40,588 nt of DNA from Gammaproteobacteria bacterium (lineage in GTDB: Bacteria; Pseudomonadota; Gammaproteobacteria; Steroidobacterales; Steroidobacteraceae), in contig DAIDHD010000040.1 in the NCBI GenBank assembly GCA_027459765.1, forward strand, positions 1 to 40,588, given 5' to 3'. Below are positions 1 to 9,261 of this stretch, one piece after another; the first letter of the stretch is position 1, and every line of letters begins with the position of its first letter. Under the pieces are notes generated by a model. The model saw only the letters and a list, made by a program, of their open reading frames with translations. It ran no database searches and had not been told where the DNA came from. The position numbers and the translations under genes are program-made.

Positions 1-123
1 AACGCACGGCACAGGCCGGCGGCTTGCGCCCCCGTTGCCGCCCGGCGCCGCCTGCGCTAGCGTCGGGGTCCTTGGCTGGCTCCTCTATATAGGTGTCCCC
101 TGGAACTCGCGCTCCCCGTCGGC

Positions 124-537
124 GTGAACCTCCTGCTCGGCGCGATCATGGTCGTGCTGTTTGCAGTGGTCGCCCGGCCGGACCGGGCCCGCCTGTCGGG
201 CGCGGACGAGGCCCGTGCGCTCATCGAGGCGCGCATCGGCGCCGCCTGCGGCGACGTCGCCGTCACCGCGGACGGACGCGGCGCGGTGGCCGAACTCGTC
301 GGCCTCGCCGCCATCGGCCTCATCGATCGCCACGCCCGGCGCTGGACCGTGCGTGCGGTGACGTCCTCGGACCTCGCCCACGTCCAGCGCGACGGCGCCA
401 CGCTTTTGCTCGGGCTTAGGGACTTCGGCTGGCCGCGGGCGCGCCTGACCTTCGCCGATGTCGCCACCAGCGAGGCGTGGGGCGCGCGCTTCGCAGCGCT
501 TACCGAGACGGCGCCGTCCGGGGTGCCGCATGCCTGA
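124..537 (+). CDS. Hypothetical membrane-anchored protein, 137 aa
   Basis: I do not recognise this protein. The first 17 or so residues are hydrophobic and look like an uncleaved N-terminal membrane anchor, followed by a soluble part of about 115 residues rich in Ala, Arg and Val with no cysteines in a motif and no catalytic signature I can name. The start is a GTG with no clear Shine-Dalgarno. An in-frame TAG at 58-60 limits any upstream extension, and in-frame CTG codons just upstream are less likely starts. The gene overlaps the following sterol-desaturase-family gene by 8 bases, so the two are probably translationally coupled and the protein may assist that membrane enzyme; this is inference from context only. 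Codon use fits the rest of the window. Confidence 0.6.
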   Translation: MNLLLGAIMVVLFAVVARPDRARLSGADEARALIEARIGAACGDVAVTADGRGAVAELVGLAAIGLIDRHARRWTVRAVTSSDLAHVQRDGATLLLGLRDFGWPRARLTFADVATSEAWGARFAALTETAPSGVPHA

Positions 538-1432
538 TCCGCGCCTGGTGCACGGCGTCGAGGCGCTGCAGATCCTGCTGCTCCTCCTGATTCCGCTCGA
601 GCTGTGGCTGATCGCCCGCGGCCGTATCCGCGGCGAATACGACCCTCAAGATACCCTGGCCAACATCGGGGTGAGCGTGGGCAGCATCGTCTTCTGGGGC
701 TTGGGGAGCGGGCTCCTGCTCTCGGTGGTCGCCCGCATACACACCCATCGCTTGTTCGACATCCCCTGGACCAGGGGCACCTTCGCGGGGGCGTTCGTGC
801 TCGAGGACCTGCGCTACTACGTCTGGCACCGCATCGGCCACCGCTCGCGCTGGTTCTGGGCCTCGCACGTCGTCCACCACTCGAGCCAGCACTTCAATCT
901 GTCCACGAACCTGCGCCAAAGCTGGACCTCGCAGTTCAGCGGCCTGATTCTCTTGAGCGCACCGCTCGCCTGGATCGGCTTCGATCCGGCCATGACCGGC
1001 ATCGCCTTCGCCATCAACCTCCTGTACCAGTTCTGGATCCACACCGAGGCGGTGGACCGGATGCCGGCCTGGTTCGAATATCTCTTCAATACGCCCTCGC
1101 ACCACCGCGTCCACCACGCCAGCAACGCGCGCTACCTCGACGCCAACTACGCCGGGGTGTTCATGGTCTGGGACCGGCTTTTCGGCAGCTTCGTGGCCGA
1201 AGACCCGACCGAGCCGGTGCGCTATGGCATCGTGAAACCCCTCGACACCTATAACCCCGTGCGCATCGCGCTGCATGAGTACGCCGCCATCGGCCGCGAC
1301 CTCCTTAAATCCGGCCGCACCGTTTCGGAGCGCGCCCGGACCCTGTTCGGCCCGCCCGGCGCCTCGCTCGCGCCCCCACCGCCCGTACCTGCGCTGACGC
1401 TAGCCGCCGCGCGCGAGTCCGCCGCCGCCTGA
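530..1432 (+). CDS. Sterol desaturase / fatty acid hydroxylase family protein
   Basis: This is a 300-residue integral membrane di-iron enzyme of the fatty acid hydroxylase superfamily. The three histidine clusters that bind iron are visible: HRIGH at about residues 100-104, HVVHH at 113-117 and HHRVHH at 191-196. Hydrophobic segments lie before and between them, as in the family. Members hydroxylate or desaturate lipid or sterol-like substrates at the membrane using oxygen; the substrate here cannot be told from sequence. The ATG at 530 gives the usual family N-terminus and lies inside the upstream gene, which overlaps by 8 bases. The C-terminal 40 residues are Ala/Pro-rich and probably not catalytic. 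The next gene, rpoZ, follows after 114 bases with its own likely promoter. Confidence 0.9.
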   Translation: MPDPRLVHGVEALQILLLLLIPLELWLIARGRIRGEYDPQDTLANIGVSVGSIVFWGLGSGLLLSVVARIHTHRLFDIPWTRGTFAGAFVLEDLRYYVWHRIGHRSRWFWASHVVHHSSQHFNLSTNLRQSWTSQFSGLILLSAPLAWIGFDPAMTGIAFAINLLYQFWIHTEAVDRMPAWFEYLFNTPSHHRVHHASNARYLDANYAGVFMVWDRLFGSFVAEDPTEPVRYGIVKPLDTYNPVRIALHEYAAIGRDLLKSGRTVSERARTLFGPPGASLAPPPPVPALTLAAARESAAA

Positions 1433-1492
1433 AGTTCCGGCCGCGCCGCAGGCGCCGACAATCTCCGCTCGCCGCGGCCGGGGTGCCTTTGG

Positions 1493-1498
1493 TATTCT
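1493..1498 (+). promoter_or_regulatory. Possible -10 element for rpoZ-spoT
   Basis: TATTCT stands in a short AT-richer patch between the desaturase gene and rpoZ, 48 bases before the rpoZ start. No recognisable -35 hexamer lies 16-18 bases upstream. The call rests only on resemblance to the sigma-70 -10 consensus and on position. Confidence 0.3.
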
Positions 1499-1546
1499 GT
1501 CGACCTTTTCCCTTTAATTTCACGGGCAAGGCCCGAAGTAGAACCC

Positions 1547-1831
1547 ATGGCGCGAATCACCGTCGAAGATTGCCTCAAGAACGAACCCAACCTCTTCAAC
1601 CTGGTGCTGCTCGCCGCCAAGCGCGCGCGGCGCCTGGCGAACGGCGCCGAGGCGACCGTGGAGTGGGAGAACGACAAGCCCACCGTGGTGGCCCTGCGCG
1701 AGATCGCCGCGGGCAACATCACCCCGGAGATGCTGGTGGAGCCGGAGCCGGCGCCGGTGGTCGAGGCGCCGATGAACGACATGGAGATCCCTTCCGACTT
1801 CCGCGCCCCGCAGCTCGGCCTGGGAGACTGA
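1547..1831 (+). CDS. rpoZ: RNA polymerase omega subunit
   Basis: RpoZ is the small subunit that wraps the C-terminal part of beta-prime, helps RNA polymerase assemble and forms part of a ppGpp binding site. The 94-residue protein begins [10 protein letters not shown], followed by the [14 protein letters not shown] helix and the [11 protein letters not shown] segment, all characteristic of gammaproteobacterial omega. Length matches the family (about 80-95), and the extra C-terminal residues are acidic and Pro/Glu-rich. It lies 28 bases upstream of spoT in the same orientation, the usual gammaproteobacterial arrangement, so enzyme and target of the stringent alarmone are co-transcribed. Confidence 0.97.
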   Translation: MARITVEDCLKNEPNLFNLVLLAAKRARRLANGAEATVEWENDKPTVVALREIAAGNITPEMLVEPEPAPVVEAPMNDMEIPSDFRAPQLGLGD

Positions 1832-1859
1832 TCTTAAGGAGCCGGCCCTAAAGGACCCC

Positions 1860-4016
1860 ATGGACTATGCGTCTTCCCTCCTCGGATTCCTCCCCGGTGG
1901 CAGACGCTCCACGGGGATCGGGCAGCTTCTAGACAAGCTCGAGAGCTACCTCCCGCCGCCGCAGGTCGAGCGCGTGCGGGAGGCCTACGACTTCGGCGCC
2001 GAGCGCCACCGCGGCCAGACCCGGGTCTCGGGCGAGCCCTACATCACCCACCCGGTCGCGGTCGCCGACATCCTCGCCGACTTGAAGCTGGATGCCGACA
2101 CCCTGGTGGCGGCCATCCTGCACGACGTCATCGAGGACACCCCCACCGCCAAGGCGGAGCTCGCCTCGGTGTTCGGCCAGGTGGTGGCCGAATTGGTCGA
2201 CGGGGTGAGCAAGCTCGACCAGATCCAGTTCAAGAACCGCCAGGAAGCCCAGGCCGAGAGCTTCCGCAAGATGCTCCTGGCCATGACGCGCGACATCCGC
2301 GTCATCATGGTCAAGCTCGCCGATCGCATGCACAACATGCGCACCCTCGGCGTCATGCCGCCGGCCAAGCGCCGCCGCATCGCCCGCGAGACCCTCGAGA
2401 TCTACGCCCCCATCGCCGAGCGATTGGGTCTCTACACGGTGAAGCTGGAACTCGAGGACTTAGGATTCCGCGCGCTCTACCCCGTGCGCTACAAGGTGCT
2501 GGAGCGCGAACTCAAGCGCGCCCGCGGCAACCAGAAAGAATTCATCGCCAAGATCGCCGAGACCTTCCGCGGCGCGCTCCTGAAGGCCGCCATCGACGGT
2601 GCGGTGGAGGGCCGCGAGAAGCACCTCTACAGCATCTACCGCAAGATGAAGAAGAAGGGCATCTCGCTGACGGAAATGGTCGACGTCTACGGCTTTCGCA
2701 TCGTGGTCGAGGACGTCGACACCTGTTACCGGGCGCTCGGATTGGTGCACGGCGTCTACAAACCCATGCCCGGGCGCTTCAAGGACTACATCGCCATCCC
2801 GCGCGTGAACGGCTACCAGTCGCTGCACACCACGCTCTTCGGCCCGAACGGCGTGCCCATCGAGGTGCAGATCCGCTCCGAACAGATGCACCGCGTCGCC
2901 GAGTCCGGCATCGCCGCGCACTGGAAGTACAAGTCGGGCGGCGACGCCTTCGGCGGCGTCGAACACGATAGAGCGCGCGAGTGGCTGGCGAGCCTGGTGC
3001 AGATCCAGGAGGGCGGCAGCTCCGAGGAGTTCCTGGAGAGCGTCAAGGTCGACCTCTTTCCGGACAAGGTCTACGTGTTCACGCCGAAGGGCAAGATCCT
3101 GCGCCTGCCGAGCGGCGCCACCTGCGTCGACTTCGCCTACGCCATCCACACCGACGTCGGCAACCGCTGCGTCGCCGCCAAGGTGGACCGGCGCTTGGTA
3201 CCGCTGCGCACGCCGCTCCGTAACGGCCAGACGGTGGAGATCATCACGGCGAAGGGCGCGACCCCGAACCCCTCCTGGTCCTCGTTCCTGGTGAGCGCCA
3301 AGGCGCGCGCCGCCATCCGCCAGTACTTGAAGAACCTGAAGCGCAGCGAGGCCATCGAGCTCGGTCGGCGACTCCTCAACGTCGCCCTCGAAGAGTTCTC
3401 CATACCGCTGAAGAAGATCCCGGCCGAGACCCTGCAGGCGGCCGTGAAGGAGGCCGGTCTCGAGGACACCGACCAGCTCTTCGAGAAGATCGGCATGGGC
3501 GAGCGCCTCGCGCCGCTGGTCGCCCGACGCCTCTTGCCGACCAACGAAGGCGAGCTCACGCACCACACCGCCGGCCCGCTGATGATCGCCGGCACGGAAG
3601 GATTGTTGGTGTCGTACGCGCACTGCTGCTTCCCGATCCCCAACGACCCCATCATGGCCTACCTGAGCGCCGGTCGCGGCGTGGTCATCCATCGCCAGGC
3701 CTGCGGCAACCTCGCCGGCTACCGCAAGCAGCCCGAGAAGTGGCTGTCGGTGGCCTGGGAGGCACAGGCCGGGCGCACCTTCGCCTCGGAAATCCAGCTC
3801 GAGATCAGCAACCGCGTCGGCGTGCTCGCGGCGGTGGCGGCGAGCATCGCCGAGACCGGCACCAACATCGATCAGGTGTCGCTCGAGGAGCGCGACGTCG
3901 ACAGCTCCTCGCTCAGGATCCAGATGCAGGTGCGCGACCGGCACCACCTCGCCCGCGTGCTGCGCGTCGTGCGCCGCATGCCGGACGTGCAGCGCGTGTT
4001 CCGCACCTTGGCGTAG
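1860..4016 (+). CDS. spoT: Bifunctional (p)ppGpp synthetase/hydrolase
   Basis: SpoT makes and degrades the stringent-response alarmone (p)ppGpp. The 718-residue protein has the full domain order: an N-terminal HD hydrolase domain (His64, the HD pair at 88-89 within HDVIEDT, Asp155 in LADRMHN), a synthetase domain with RFKD at about 303-306 and GYQSLHTT at about 318, a TGS domain at about 400-460 and a C-terminal ACT domain from about 640. The RxKD form in the synthetase is typical of bifunctional enzymes rather than monofunctional RelA. The ATG at 1860 has AAGGA four bases upstream. The TAG stop lies inside a TAGAAT sequence that may be a -10 element for ridA. Both catalytic halves look intact. 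Confidence 0.97.
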   Translation: MDYASSLLGFLPGGRRSTGIGQLLDKLESYLPPPQVERVREAYDFGAERHRGQTRVSGEPYITHPVAVADILADLKLDADTLVAAILHDVIEDTPTAKAELASVFGQVVAELVDGVSKLDQIQFKNRQEAQAESFRKMLLAMTRDIRVIMVKLADRMHNMRTLGVMPPAKRRRIARETLEIYAPIAERLGLYTVKLELEDLGFRALYPVRYKVLERELKRARGNQKEFIAKIAETFRGALLKAAIDGAVEGREKHLYSIYRKMKKKGISLTEMVDVYGFRIVVEDVDTCYRALGLVHGVYKPMPGRFKDYIAIPRVNGYQSLHTTLFGPNGVPIEVQIRSEQMHRVAESGIAAHWKYKSGGDAFGGVEHDRAREWLASLVQIQEGGSSEEFLESVKVDLFPDKVYVFTPKGKILRLPSGATCVDFAYAIHTDVGNRCVAAKVDRRLVPLRTPLRNGQTVEIITAKGATPNPSWSSFLVSAKARAAIRQYLKNLKRSEAIELGRRLLNVALEEFSIPLKKIPAETLQAAVKEAGLEDTDQLFEKIGMGERLAPLVARRLLPTNEGELTHHTAGPLMIAGTEGLLVSYAHCCFPIPNDPIMAYLSAGRGVVIHRQACGNLAGYRKQPEKWLSVAWEAQAGRTFASEIQLEISNRVGVLAAVAASIAETGTNIDQVSLEERDVDSSSLRIQMQVRDRHHLARVLRVVRRMPDVQRVFRTLA

Positions 4017-4095
4017 AATTCGGCGCGGCGCGTTGCCGCCGGCGAGCGCCGCGGCACGCACGGCAATTGACGTCCAACCACGACACGGCGACCCC

Positions 4096-4473
4096 ATGAG
4101 CAAAACCATCGTTTCCACCGACACCGCGCCCGCGGCCATCGGCGTCTATTCCCAGGCAGTGCGCGTCGGCAACACCCTGTGGGTGTCGGGCCAGATCCCC
4201 CTGGACCCCAAGACCGGGCAGCTCGTCGCCGGCATCGAGGCGCAGGTGCGCCAGGCGTTTGCGAACCTGAAGGCCATCGTCACCGCCGCCGGCGCCACGC
4301 TCGATCAGGTGGTGAAGGTGAACGTGTATCTCACCGACCTCGCCCACTTCCAGCTCGTCAACCAGGTGATGGCCGAGATGTTCCAGGCGCCCTACCCGGC
4401 GCGTGCCGCCGTGGGCGTGGCCGCCCTGCCGCGCGGCGCCGAGGTGGAAGTGGAGTGCATCGTCGCGCAGTGA
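4096..4473 (+). CDS. ridA: Reactive imine/enamine deaminase RidA
   Basis: RidA hydrolyses reactive 2-aminoacrylate and related imines released by PLP enzymes such as threonine dehydratase, protecting other PLP enzymes. The 125-residue protein shows the YjgF/RidA hallmarks: GVYSQAV near the N-terminus, SGQIPLDP, the VVKVNVYLTD segment, and YPARAAV with the conserved arginine before the C-terminal VEVECIVA strand. The ATG at 4096 matches the usual N-terminus; an upstream in-frame start would give an atypical extension. The stop codon overlaps the GTG of recG, consistent with coupling, and spoT-ridA-recG is a recurrent gammaproteobacterial order. Confidence 0.95.
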   Translation: MSKTIVSTDTAPAAIGVYSQAVRVGNTLWVSGQIPLDPKTGQLVAGIEAQVRQAFANLKAIVTAAGATLDQVVKVNVYLTDLAHFQLVNQVMAEMFQAPYPARAAVGVAALPRGAEVEVECIVAQ

Positions 4474-6560
4474 GCCCGGCGGCGCCCGCGGCGGCGCGAC
4501 CGGTCACGTCCTTGCGCGGCGTGGGCGCCGCGCTCGCCGAGCGCCTGCGGGCCCTCGGCGTCGAGACCACCCAGGACCTGCTCTTTCTCCTCCCGCAGCG
4601 CTACGAGGATCGCACCCGCGTGGTGCCGTTGGGGGAACTCATGCCGGGCCAGCGCGCCTCGGTCGAGGGCGAGGTGCTGCTCACCGAGGTGGTGTTTCGC
4701 GGCCGGCGCCAGATGCTCTGCCGCATCGGCGACGGCTCCGGATTCTTGACGCTGCGTTTCTTCTACTTCAACGCGCAGCAACAGCAAGGCCTCGCCCGCG
4801 GCACCCGCATCCGCTGCTTCGGTGAGGCACGCCGCGGCCCCACGGGCCTGGAAATCGTGCACCCCGAATACCGCCGCGCCGATTCGCGCGCGGCCGAAGT
4901 CGCCGCCGAGCACCTCACGCCCATCTATCCCGCCACCGAGGGCGTGACGCAAGGCAGGCTGCGCCAGCTCGTCGGCCTTGCGCTCGATGCCGCCGCGAAC
5001 GGCGACCTGCCAGACCTTTTGCCGCCGGCGCTGCTCGACGATGCGCGCCTGCCGTCGCTGGTCGAGGCGCTGCTCACCGTGCACCGCCCGCCGGCGGACG
5101 CGCCGGTGGCCGCGCTCGTGGAAGGCCGCCACCCGGCGCAGCGCCGGCTCGCCTTCGAAGAGCTGCTTGCGCACCAACTGTCCTTGAAACTCCTGCGCCA
5201 GGACATCCAGCGCGAGCCGAGCTGGCCGCTCGCCGGCGGTGGCGCGTTGAGGCAGCGGCTCCTGGCTTCGCTGCCGTTCTCGCTCACCGGCGCGCAACGG
5301 CGCGTGCTCGAGGAAATCCGCCGCGACCTCGCGCAGCCGCATCCCATGCTGCGCCTGGTGCAGGGCGACGTCGGCTGCGGCAAGACCCTGGTGGCCGCGC
5401 TCGCCGCCACCCACGCGGTGGAACAGGGCCTGCAGGTGGCGCTGATGGCGCCCACTGAACTCCTCGCCGACCAGCACGCGCAGAACTTCAAGCGCTGGTT
5501 CGAGCCGCTGGGGGTCGTGGTGGCCTCGCTCACCGGCCGGCTCACCGGCAAGGCGCGCGCCGCCGCGCTCGAGGGCGTGGCGCAGGGCCACGCGTCTGTC
5601 GTGGTCGGCACGCACGCGCTCTTCCAGGAGCACGTGCGCTTCGCTTCGCTCGCGCTCGTCATCGTCGACGAGCAGCACCGCTTCGGCGTGCACCAGCGAC
5701 TGTCCTTGCGCGAGAAGGGCGCGCGCGACGGCCAGGTGCCGCACCAGCTCATCATGACCGCCACGCCCATCCCGCGCACGCTCGCCATGACCGCCTACGC
5801 CGACCTCGACGTGTCGGTGATCGACGAGCTACCACCCGGGCGCACGCCGGTGAAGACCGTGGTGATCGCAGAGAACCGCCGCGACGAGGTGGTGCAGCGC
5901 ATCCGCAGCGCCTGCCTCGCCGGGCGCCAGGCCTACTGGGTCTGTCCGCTGATCGACGAGAACGAGGAGATGCCCTACCAGGCCGCGGAGGAAACCGCGG
6001 CGACGCTCGCCGAGGCGCTGCGCGAGCTCAAAGTCGGGCTCGTCCACGGGCGCATGCCGCCGGCCGCCAAGGAAGACACCATGCGCCGCTTCAAGGAGGG
6101 CCAGATCGACCTCTTGGTGGCGACCACGGTGATCGAGGTGGGCGTGGACGTGCCCAACGCCACCCTCATGGTGATCGAGAACGCCGAACGCATGGGACTT
6201 GCGCAGTTGCACCAGCTGCGCGGCCGCGTCGGCCGCGGCGAGCACGCCAGCTCCTGCCTGCTGCTCTACCGCGCGCCGCTTTCGATGCTGGCGCGCGAGC
6301 GCCTCGCGGTGATGCGCGACACCAACGACGGCTTCGCTGTGGCGCGCCGGGACCTCGAGTTACGCGGCCCGGGCGAACTCCTCGGCACTCGCCAGACGGG
6401 CCTCGCCCAGATGCGGGTCGCCGACCTCTCCCGCGACGCCGACCTCCTGCCCAAGGTCCAGGTGGCGGCCGAGCGGCTGCTGGCCGAGTGGCCAGCCTCG
6501 GTGGCGCCGCTCGTGCGCCGCTGGGTCGGCGCCGCCGAGCGCTACGGCCGGGTCGGGTAG
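4470..6560 (+). CDS. recG: ATP-dependent DNA helicase RecG
   Basis: RecG is a superfamily 2 translocase that remodels stalled forks, R-loops and Holliday junctions. The 696-residue length matches E. coli RecG (693). The N-terminal wedge/OB domain is followed by helicase motifs: Walker A GDVGCGKT near residue 298, DEQH with HRFG near 400, MTATPIPRTL shortly after, and the C-terminal QLRGRVGRG motif VI. The GTG start overlaps the ridA stop as GTGA; a longer reading upstream would run antisense-like through ridA in another frame and is not credible. The stop TAG is part of TAGAAT just before ubiC. Confidence 0.96.
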   Translation: MSPAAPAAARPVTSLRGVGAALAERLRALGVETTQDLLFLLPQRYEDRTRVVPLGELMPGQRASVEGEVLLTEVVFRGRRQMLCRIGDGSGFLTLRFFYFNAQQQQGLARGTRIRCFGEARRGPTGLEIVHPEYRRADSRAAEVAAEHLTPIYPATEGVTQGRLRQLVGLALDAAANGDLPDLLPPALLDDARLPSLVEALLTVHRPPADAPVAALVEGRHPAQRRLAFEELLAHQLSLKLLRQDIQREPSWPLAGGGALRQRLLASLPFSLTGAQRRVLEEIRRDLAQPHPMLRLVQGDVGCGKTLVAALAATHAVEQGLQVALMAPTELLADQHAQNFKRWFEPLGVVVASLTGRLTGKARAAALEGVAQGHASVVVGTHALFQEHVRFASLALVIVDEQHRFGVHQRLSLREKGARDGQVPHQLIMTATPIPRTLAMTAYADLDVSVIDELPPGRTPVKTVVIAENRRDEVVQRIRSACLAGRQAYWVCPLIDENEEMPYQAAEETAATLAEALRELKVGLVHGRMPPAAKEDTMRRFKEGQIDLLVATTVIEVGVDVPNATLMVIENAERMGLAQLHQLRGRVGRGEHASSCLLLYRAPLSMLARERLAVMRDTNDGFAVARRDLELRGPGELLGTRQTGLAQMRVADLSRDADLLPKVQVAAERLLAEWPASVAPLVRRWVGAAERYGRVG

Positions 6561-6571
6561 AATCGCCGCCC

Positions 6572-7153
6572 ATGATGAATCCCAAGACGGCGGCCGTCCC
6601 GACCGTGCAGTGGCTGCCCGCCGAGCGCCTGGGCGAGCGTCCGCTCGACCCCGCCTTGCGGGTCTGGTTGATCGGCAAGGGTCTGCTCACCGAGCGGCTG
6701 AAGGCGGCGAGCCAGAATCGCTTCACTTTGAGCCTGGTCGAGCAGAACACGGCGCTGCTGCCAAAACCGGTACAGTCCGCGCTCGGTGTCTCGGACGCCG
6801 CCGGCCTGTTGCGCGACGTCGAGATGCGCGGCGCCGGCGTGCTGTGGGTGTACGCACGCACGGTGGTGCCGGATTCGACGCTGAGCGCGCACCCGTGGCT
6901 CGCGGAGCTCGGCGACGCCGCCCTCGGCGAAACCTTGAGCGCCTTGAGCGGCGTCGAGCGCGGGCCCTACGAGTACGCCTGGCTGCCGCCCGAGGAGCCG
7001 CTCGCGGCCCGCGCCCGCGAAGCCTCCGGCAGCCACGACGGCGGCCTGTGGTCGCGGCGCTCGCGCTTCACTATCCGCGGCGCACCGCTCCTGGTGCACG
7101 AACTCTTCTTCCCCGCCGTCGCCGCCGGCCACCCCGCGTCGCGGCGGGTCTGA
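6572..7153 (+). CDS. ubiC: Chorismate lyase (ubiquinone synthesis)
   Basis: UbiC removes pyruvate from chorismate to give 4-hydroxybenzoate, the ring precursor of ubiquinone. The 193-residue protein resembles the family in length and in the sequence WLIGKGLLTERL, in the core VLWVYARTVVPDSTL, and in the final block WSRRSRFTIRGAPLLVHELF, which carries the conserved Arg and Glu residues. Two ATG codons stand at 6572 and 6575; either could be used. The start lies only 11 bases after the recG stop. ubiA follows after 19 bases, giving the standard ubiC-ubiA pair. Confidence 0.94.
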   Translation: MMNPKTAAVPTVQWLPAERLGERPLDPALRVWLIGKGLLTERLKAASQNRFTLSLVEQNTALLPKPVQSALGVSDAAGLLRDVEMRGAGVLWVYARTVVPDSTLSAHPWLAELGDAALGETLSALSGVERGPYEYAWLPPEEPLAARAREASGSHDGGLWSRRSRFTIRGAPLLVHELFFPAVAAGHPASRRV

Positions 7154-7172
7154 CGGGCGCGGACGCCCCCCC

Positions 7173-8153
7173 ATGGCGCTGCCTCGCTCCGGCCCCGAAC
7201 TTCTCGAACGGCTCGAGGCGCGCTGGCGCTGGGCGCTGTACCGGCTGCGCTTCCACCCCTTCGTGGCGCGCGACCTGCCGCGCATCGCCGCGACGCTCGA
7301 GGAATACGCGCGGCTCGCGCGCCTCGACAAGCCCATCGGCATTTGGCTTTTGCTGTGGCCGACGCTGTGGGCGGTGTGGATCGCCGGCCGCGGCCACCCC
7401 GCCGGCCCCATCGTAGTGATCTTCACGCTTGGCACCGTGCTCATGCGCTCGGCGGGCTGCGCCATCAACGACTACGCCGACCGCCGCTTCGATCCGCACG
7501 TGGCGCGCACCCGCGAACGCCCGCTCGCGGCCGGCCGGGTCACGCCTCTCGAGGCGCTCGCGCTGTTCGCGCTGCTTGCGCTCGCGGCGCTGATGCTGGC
7601 GCTGAAATTGAATCGGCTCGCGCTCCTGTACGCGGTGGCGGGCGCCTTCCTCGCCGTCACCTATCCCTTCATCAAGCGCTTCTTGTCGGTGCCGCAGCTG
7701 TACCTGGGGCTCTCCTTCGGCTGGGGCATTCCCATGGCCTTTGCCGCGCAGCTCGAGCGTGTACCGCGCATCGCCTGGGTACTGTTTCTCGCCAACATCC
7801 TCTGGGTCACGGCCTACGACACCATCTACGCCATGGTGGACCGTGAGGACGACTTGAAGATCGGCGTGCGCTCCACCGCCATCCTGTTCGGTGACGCCGA
7901 CCGCCACGTCATCGCCATCCTGCAGGGCCTCGCTCTGCTCACCCTGTGGCTCGCCGGCCAGTCGCTGCGCATGGCGGGCTGGTTCCACACCGGCCTCGCC
8001 GCGGCGGCGGTGTTCTTCCTGTATGAACTCTGGCTGATCCGGCGTCGCGACCGCGCGGCCTGCTTCCGGGCGTTCCTCAACAACCACTACGTCGGCCTGG
8101 TGGTGTTCTTAGGCATCGCGGCCGAGTACCTGTTTCGTCAACCGCCGACCTGA
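7173..8153 (+). CDS. ubiA: 4-hydroxybenzoate polyprenyltransferase
   Basis: UbiA attaches the polyprenyl tail to 4-hydroxybenzoate in the inner membrane, the second committed step to ubiquinone. The protein has 326 residues and about eight or nine hydrophobic helices. Both Mg-diphosphate motifs are present: NDYADRRFD with the following [10 protein letters not shown], and [12 protein letters not shown] in the second half. The N-terminal 40 residues before [11 protein letters not shown] are longer than usual (family about 290), so translation may begin later, but no better in-frame ATG with a ribosome site is visible. The start is preceded by a run of seven C. Confidence 0.95.
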   Translation: MALPRSGPELLERLEARWRWALYRLRFHPFVARDLPRIAATLEEYARLARLDKPIGIWLLLWPTLWAVWIAGRGHPAGPIVVIFTLGTVLMRSAGCAINDYADRRFDPHVARTRERPLAAGRVTPLEALALFALLALAALMLALKLNRLALLYAVAGAFLAVTYPFIKRFLSVPQLYLGLSFGWGIPMAFAAQLERVPRIAWVLFLANILWVTAYDTIYAMVDREDDLKIGVRSTAILFGDADRHVIAILQGLALLTLWLAGQSLRMAGWFHTGLAAAAVFFLYELWLIRRRDRAACFRAFLNNHYVGLVVFLGIAAEYLFRQPPT

Positions 8154-8160
8154 CCTTGAG

Positions 8161-8190
8161 TTGACGAAGCGGGCGGATGCTCCCGATACT
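8161..8190 (+). promoter_or_regulatory. Possible sigma-70 promoter for bioB
   Basis: TTGACG (8161-8166) and GATACT (8185-8190) are separated by 18 bases, a good sigma-70 match in an otherwise GC-rich sequence directly after the ubiA stop. The predicted start of transcription would fall at or next to the bioB ATG (8197), so the message would be nearly leaderless. I saw no BirA-type operator. The same TTG could instead be read as an upstream start codon of bioB. Confidence 0.4.
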
Positions 8191-8196
8191 GCCTGG

Positions 8197-9255
8197 ATGA
8201 CCATCCGCCACGACTGGACCCGCGCCGAGATTCAGGCGCTCTTCGACCGGCCGCTCCTCGACCTCGTGTTCGAGGCGCAGGGACTGCACCGGCGCTACCA
8301 CACCCCGAACACGGTCCAGGTGAGCACCCTGCTCTCCATCAAGACCGGCGCCTGTCCCGAGGACTGCGCCTACTGCCCCCAGAGCGTGCGCTACGACACC
8401 GGCCTCGACGCGGAGGACCTCCTCGAGCTGCAGACCGTCACCGCGCGCGCCCAGGCGGCCAAGGACGCCGGCGCCACGCGCTTCTGCATGGGCGCGGCCT
8501 ACCGCTCGCCGAAGGCGAAGGACCTCGCCAAGGTCGCCGCGCTGGTGCGCGCCGTGAAGGGTTTGGGCCTCGAGACCTGCGCCACGCTCGGCATGCTCAC
8601 GCCGGACCAGGCGGTGGCGCTGAAAGAGGCCGGGCTCGACTACTACAACCACAACCTCGACACCTCGCCCGAGTACTACGAGAAGATCATCACCACCCGC
8701 ACCTACCAGGATCGGCTCGACACCCTGGAGGCGGTGCGCGCCGCCGGCATGAAGGTGTGCTGCGGCGGCATCGTCGGCATGGGCGAGGGCGCGGAGGACC
8801 GCGTCGGGCTGCTGCACGCGCTCGTGACGCTCCCCGAACACCCGGAGAGCGTGCCCATCAACCTTCTGGTGCGGGTCGAAGGCACGCCGCTCGCCGACAC
8901 CGCCGACCTCGACCCGTTCGAGTTCGTGCGCGCCATCGCGGTGGCGCGCATTCTCATGCCGCGCTCGCACGTGCGGCTGTCCGCCGGCCGCAGCGGCATG
9001 AGCGACGAGCTGCAGGCGCTGTGCTTCCTGGCCGGCGCCAACTCGATCTTTTACGGCGAGAAGCTCTTGACCACCGGCAACCCCGACACGGCGCGCGACC
9101 GCGCCCTGTTCGCGCGTTTGGGCATCACCCCCGAGGCGCCGCCCGCGGCCGACGTCGCGCACGGCACCGCCGCGCAAGACACCGCCGCGCCGATCGGCAC
9201 CGCGGCCACGCCCGACGCCGCGCACATCGCGACGGGCGCCCCCGCCGCCGCCTGA
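8197..9255 (+). CDS. bioB: Biotin synthase
   Basis: BioB is the radical-SAM enzyme that inserts sulfur into dethiobiotin, the last step of biotin synthesis. The 352-residue protein carries the cluster motif CPEDCAYC (Cys53, 57, 60), followed by the [10 protein letters not shown] and [14 protein letters not shown] segments that bind SAM and substrate. The ATG at 8197 gives the usual N-terminus ([20 protein letters not shown]); an in-frame TTG at 8161 would add 12 residues. After about residue 310 the protein ends in a tail of some 40 residues made almost only of Ala, Pro, Thr, Gly and Asp, which is not part of the catalytic barrel. bioC follows after 6 bases. Confidence 0.96.
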   Translation: MTIRHDWTRAEIQALFDRPLLDLVFEAQGLHRRYHTPNTVQVSTLLSIKTGACPEDCAYCPQSVRYDTGLDAEDLLELQTVTARAQAAKDAGATRFCMGAAYRSPKAKDLAKVAALVRAVKGLGLETCATLGMLTPDQAVALKEAGLDYYNHNLDTSPEYYEKIITTRTYQDRLDTLEAVRAAGMKVCCGGIVGMGEGAEDRVGLLHALVTLPEHPESVPINLLVRVEGTPLADTADLDPFEFVRAIAVARILMPRSHVRLSAGRSGMSDELQALCFLAGANSIFYGEKLLTTGNPDTARDRALFARLGITPEAPPAADVAHGTAAQDTAAPIGTAATPDAAHIATGAPAAA

Positions 9256-9261
9256 GCCGCC

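Noticed and set aside
1..123. End of an upstream gene or a promoter at the window start
   Set aside because: An open frame ends at TAG 58-60 but encodes too few residues to recognise, and TATATA near 86-91 has no matching -35; neither can be supported.
2460..4139. Long open frame (559 codons) on the minus strand opposite spoT
   Set aside because: Its product is rich in Asp, His, Ala and Arg with no recognisable domain. It mirrors the high-GC codon pattern of spoT, a common artefact in GC-rich genomes.
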